From: Crocinitomicaceae bacterium
GTDB taxonomy: Bacteria > Bacteroidota > Bacteroidia > Flavobacteriales_D > Crocinitomicaceae
Assembly (NCBI GenBank): GCA_028689775.1
Contig: JAQVCM010000007.1
Location: 124,001-188,000 of the forward strand
Reading direction: 5' to 3'
DNA: 64,000 nucleotides
This document shows positions 61,631 through 64,000 of the stretch, in pieces; the stretch's first letter is position 1; each line of letters starts with the position of its first letter. The position numbers were made by a program, and so were the translations under genes. The notes under the pieces were generated by a model. The model was not told the DNA's origin, made no database searches, and was given only the letters and a program-made list of their open reading frames with translations.

Positions 61631-62389
61631 TTAAAGTTGTATTCCAACCGGACAGTGGTCAGAACCCATGATATCATTTAATATAAATGCATCTTTGACG
61701 TTCGACATGAAACTTTCTGATATCAAAAAGTAATCAATTCTCCAGCCTACGTTCTTTTGGCGAGCGCCGCCTCGATAAGACCACCACGAATATTTCACTT
61801 CATTTGGATGGAAATGTCTAAAACTATCTTTTAAACCTGTCTGAATGTATGCTTGGATACCATCGATTTCAGATTGCATGTATCCTGCTGATTTGTTGTA
61901 GTTTGCTTTTGGTCTCGCCAAGTCAATGTCTTGATGGGCGACGTTTAAATCTCCGCAAACGAGCACTGGTTTTTTGGCTTCCAATTCTTTCAAGTAGTTT
62001 AAAAAGTCAGCATCCCATTGTTTTCTGTAGTCAAGTCTCAGCAACTCACTTCCAGAGTTGGGAGTGTAAACAGTCACCAAATAAAAGTCAGGATATTCAG
62101 CACAGATAACGCGACCTTCCTGATCATGTTCTTCAATGTTCATGTCGTATGAAACAGCTATTGGAGTTGTTTTTGTAATTATTGCCGTTCCTGAATAACC
62201 CTTTTTGACGGATTCGTTGGCGTAAATTTCATAGTTTGTTAATTCAGATAATGCTTCCTTAACTTGTTCTGCGGAGGCTTTTGTTTCTTGAAGACAAATA
62301 ATATCTGCATCGAGCTGTTGCATGTCCTGAATAAAGGATTTCTGAACAATTGCTCGAATCCCATTCACATTGAAAGATATGATTTTCAT
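61631..62389 (-). CDS. xth: Exodeoxyribonuclease III / AP endonuclease (xth type)
   Basis: 252 residues, EEP-fold nuclease acting at abasic sites. Motifs are ISFNVNGIRAIVQK with the Asn, LQETKAS with the catalytic Glu, YTPNSGSELLRLDYR, VCGDLNVAHQDIDLARP with the catalytic Asp-Asn, WSYRGGARQKNVGWRIDYFL, and the final GSDHCPVGI. It is a complete protein of the normal size, 100 bp from pyrH and read in the same direction. Confidence 0.95.
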   Translation of the reverse strand: MKIISFNVNGIRAIVQKSFIQDMQQLDADIICLQETKASAEQVKEALSELTNYEIYANESVKKGYSGTAIITKTTPIAVSYDMNIEEHDQEGRVICAEYPDFYLVTVYTPNSGSELLRLDYRKQWDADFLNYLKELEAKKPVLVCGDLNVAHQDIDLARPKANYNKSAGYMQSEIDGIQAYIQTGLKDSFRHFHPNEVKYSWWSYRGGARQKNVGWRIDYFLISESFMSNVKDAFILNDIMGSDHCPVGIQL

Positions 62390-62430
62390 TTTTTGAATCT
62401 ATATTAAACAAAGATAAAATAATCTATTTG

Positions 62431-63138
62431 CTATTTCATTTCTTCGAAATCATCAAAATTATTTTCATCCGTATTAGAATTATTCTGATTACTAACGCGA
62501 CTATTTACAGTAATAAGTGGCGCTCCGGAAAACAAATAAGCAAATCCATTGATGATTTTCATTAAAATACTCATCAGGACAAAGAATCCGATTATTTTAA
62601 ATATAAAACCGAGTAATGGCAACGCTTCAATTTCTAGAATACTGGTGTAAAACCAATTTGCGATTGGATTTACTGCAAAATGGGGAAAGAAAATGAACGC
62701 GGTGAAAAATAAAATCGAGAGTGAAATCACGATTACTTCTGCTCTCAAATTAAAGTTGGTATCAAAACGAGGCATGTTACTTCCCATGCTTTCGATAATG
62801 CTTGATCTTCGTTTTTGTTTTTGAAGTTTCCCTGAAAAATAAAGAATGAGAATCAAAATGACGGTCATCAATTCATTGGGAAGAATTACAGTTGTGTCAT
62901 TTTTGTGAACAGAGAATAGAAATACAACGTTGACCAATAAGAAATATTGAACAATCTTGAGGCCGTATTCTTCCCAAACGGATTGAGGTTTTTGTCCTCG
63001 GATGAGGTTTAAAATCATATTCAGAATTCCCCATAGAAAACTGAAAATTGCGAAAACGACGCCCAAACGGAATGCTAAGTTTAAAAAATCCACCATACAA
63101 AGATGCATAAATTCTCTGAAACCTTTCCCGTTTTTCAA
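62431..63138 (-). CDS. Multi-pass membrane protein of unknown function
   Basis: 235 residues with at least five hydrophobic helices: about 15-45 (LAFRLGVVFAIFSFLWGILN), 60-80, 88-102, 132-155 (AEVIVISLSILFFTAFIFF) and 172-205 (LLGFIFKIIGFFVLMSILMK). The C-terminus is acidic and Asn-rich (NSNTDENNFDDFEEM). I do not recognise a family. It is divergent from the S46 peptidase gene, 47 bp apart. Confidence 0.72.
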   Translation of the reverse strand: MKNGKGFREFMHLCMVDFLNLAFRLGVVFAIFSFLWGILNMILNLIRGQKPQSVWEEYGLKIVQYFLLVNVVFLFSVHKNDTTVILPNELMTVILILILYFSGKLQKQKRRSSIIESMGSNMPRFDTNFNLRAEVIVISLSILFFTAFIFFPHFAVNPIANWFYTSILEIEALPLLGFIFKIIGFFVLMSILMKIINGFAYLFSGAPLITVNSRVSNQNNSNTDENNFDDFEEMK

Positions 63139-63159
63139 TTATTTAACCTTTATTATTGA

Positions 63160-63167
63160 TATCTTTG
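63160..63167 (+). promoter_or_regulatory. -7 box (TATCTTTG) before the S46 peptidase gene
   Basis: Matches TAnnTTTG, 18 bases before ATG 63186; no clear -33. Confidence 0.45.
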
Positions 63168-63185
63168 AAGTTAAAATTTTTAAAA

Positions 63186-64000
63186 ATGAAAAGAATACTT
63201 TTACTTATTTGTTTCTCCATTCAATTATTTGCTGCGAAAGCAGAAGAGGGAATGCTCATTCCTTCACTAATTGCTGCTTTTGAAGACGACATGAAAGCCA
63301 TGGGCATGAAATTGTCAGCTGAAGATTTATATTCGATTAATAAAGCGAGTATCAAAGATGCAATTATCCATTTCGGAGGTGGATGTACTGCTGAAATTGT
63401 TTCGAAAAAAGGTCTTTTATTGACGAATCACCATTGTGGTTATTCTCAAATTCAATCTCATTCTTCTCTGAAAAACGATTATTTGAAAAATGGATTTTGG
63501 GCAAAGAATTTCTCAGAAGAATTACCAAATGATGGTTTGACTGCTGCGAGAATTGTTCGCATTGAAGATTTAACCAATCAGGTTTTAGAAGGTACAGAAG
63601 GAGTTGCTGATTTAAATCAACGCATGGCAATCATTCAAAAAAACATCAAAGCACTTCAATTGTCAATTGTTGCCGGAACACACTATACTGCCGACATTAA
63701 GGCATTTGATTATGGAAATAGTTATTACGCACTTGTAAAAGAAACATTTTTAGATGTTCGTTTGGTTGGTACACCTCCAAATTCAATCGGAAAATTTGGT
63801 GGTGATACGGACAATTGGGTTTGGCCACGTCACACTGGAGATTTCTCTGTTTTCCGTATTTATGCGGGAAAAGATAATAAACCTGCACCTTATTCTAAAG
63901 ATAATGTTCCCTATACACCACTTTATTCACTTTCCATTGCTGCTGGTGATAGAACGGAGAACGAGTTTACGATGGTTTATGGTTTTCCAGGACAAACAGA
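63186..64000 (+). CDS. S46 family dipeptidyl-peptidase (DPP7/DPP11 type), 5' part
   Basis: I translated 271 codons from ATG 63186; the gene runs off the right edge. Signal peptide (MKRILLLICFSIQLFAAKA), then EEGMLIPSLI and FGGGCTAEIVSKKGLLLTNH with the catalytic histidine in the TNHHCGY motif (His82/83). GKFGGDTDNWVWPRHTGDF holds the catalytic Asp. The serine lies beyond the window. S46 enzymes remove dipeptides from peptides in the periplasm of asaccharolytic Bacteroidota; whether it prefers hydrophobic or acidic P1 residues needs the missing part. Confidence 0.93.
   Translation, partial: MKRILLLICFSIQLFAAKAEEGMLIPSLIAAFEDDMKAMGMKLSAEDLYSINKASIKDAIIHFGGGCTAEIVSKKGLLLTNHHCGYSQIQSHSSLKNDYLKNGFWAKNFSEELPNDGLTAARIVRIEDLTNQVLEGTEGVADLNQRMAIIQKNIKALQLSIVAGTHYTADIKAFDYGNSYYALVKETFLDVRLVGTPPNSIGKFGGDTDNWVWPRHTGDFSVFRIYAGKDNKPAPYSKDNVPYTPLYSLSIAAGDRTENEFTMVYGFPGQT

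Overview
The window is a chromosomal segment of a Bacteroidota bacterium, most likely Flavobacteriales and possibly close to Crocinitomicaceae/Fluviicola. The assignment is inferred from four things. The genome is AT-rich with almost no Shine-Dalgarno sequences. Several genes carry the Bacteroidota -7 promoter motif TAnnTTTG. A type IX secretion (T9SS)/gliding locus is present (GldJ, PorP/SprF, PorU, PorV). Gene neighbourhoods such as uppS-bamA-skp-skp-murI and an isolated atpD-atpC pair are typical of the phylum. No prophage, transposase, CRISPR array or recognisable defence island was found.

Layout. 1-1287: truncated pgi. 1576-8412: a leftward sugar-nucleotide operon opened by a NusG-like antiterminator, followed by a WbpP-type epimerase and WbpA, WbpD, WbpE, WbpB and WbpI homologues. 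Together these encode a full route from UDP-GlcNAc to UDP-2,3-diacetamido-2,3-dideoxymannuronate, with no glycosyltransferase or flippase alongside. 8536-13152: an outer-membrane barrel, YqgE and an M16 peptidase, with a nested palindromic repeat between the first two. 13464-15221: a lipoprotein, a rhomboid protease and a SixA-like phosphatase, the last two overlapping tail to tail. 15256-15780: two copies of a dispersed repeat containing a covarying hairpin; a decayed third copy lies at 42079-42146.

15964-20474: an ECF sigma factor, a protein with one inner-membrane helix, a long linker and a C-terminal barrel (the dual-membrane anti-sigma, or Dma, architecture), a lipoprotein overlapping it by 4 nt, and a T9SS cargo protein. 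This is the most interesting regulatory unit in the window. 20623-31978: YihY, an AI-2E-type permease, ATP synthase beta/epsilon, UppS, BamA, two Skp chaperones, MurI, an OmpA-like lipoprotein and RNase HI, largely envelope biogenesis. 31995-36271: small accessory genes, including a CTP-synthase-like amidotransferase lacking its nucleophile, a lipoprotein related to the one in the sigma operon, PabA/TrpG and RidA. 36289-41904: a glycosyltransferase fused to a degenerate phosphoglycosyltransferase-like region, a 2-oxoacid dehydrogenase E2, and a PorE-like TPR/PD40/OmpA protein.

42165-49762: a small membrane protein, tRNA-Val(UAC), ExbB-ExbD-TonB with FolC, an amino-acid dehydrogenase, AnmK and an acyl-CoA dehydrogenase. 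49837-60110: MurF, GldJ and PorP leftward, with PorU, PorV and IspF rightward, forming the T9SS/gliding locus. 60231-64000: Frr, PyrH, an ExoIII-type nuclease, a membrane protein and a truncated S46 dipeptidyl peptidase.
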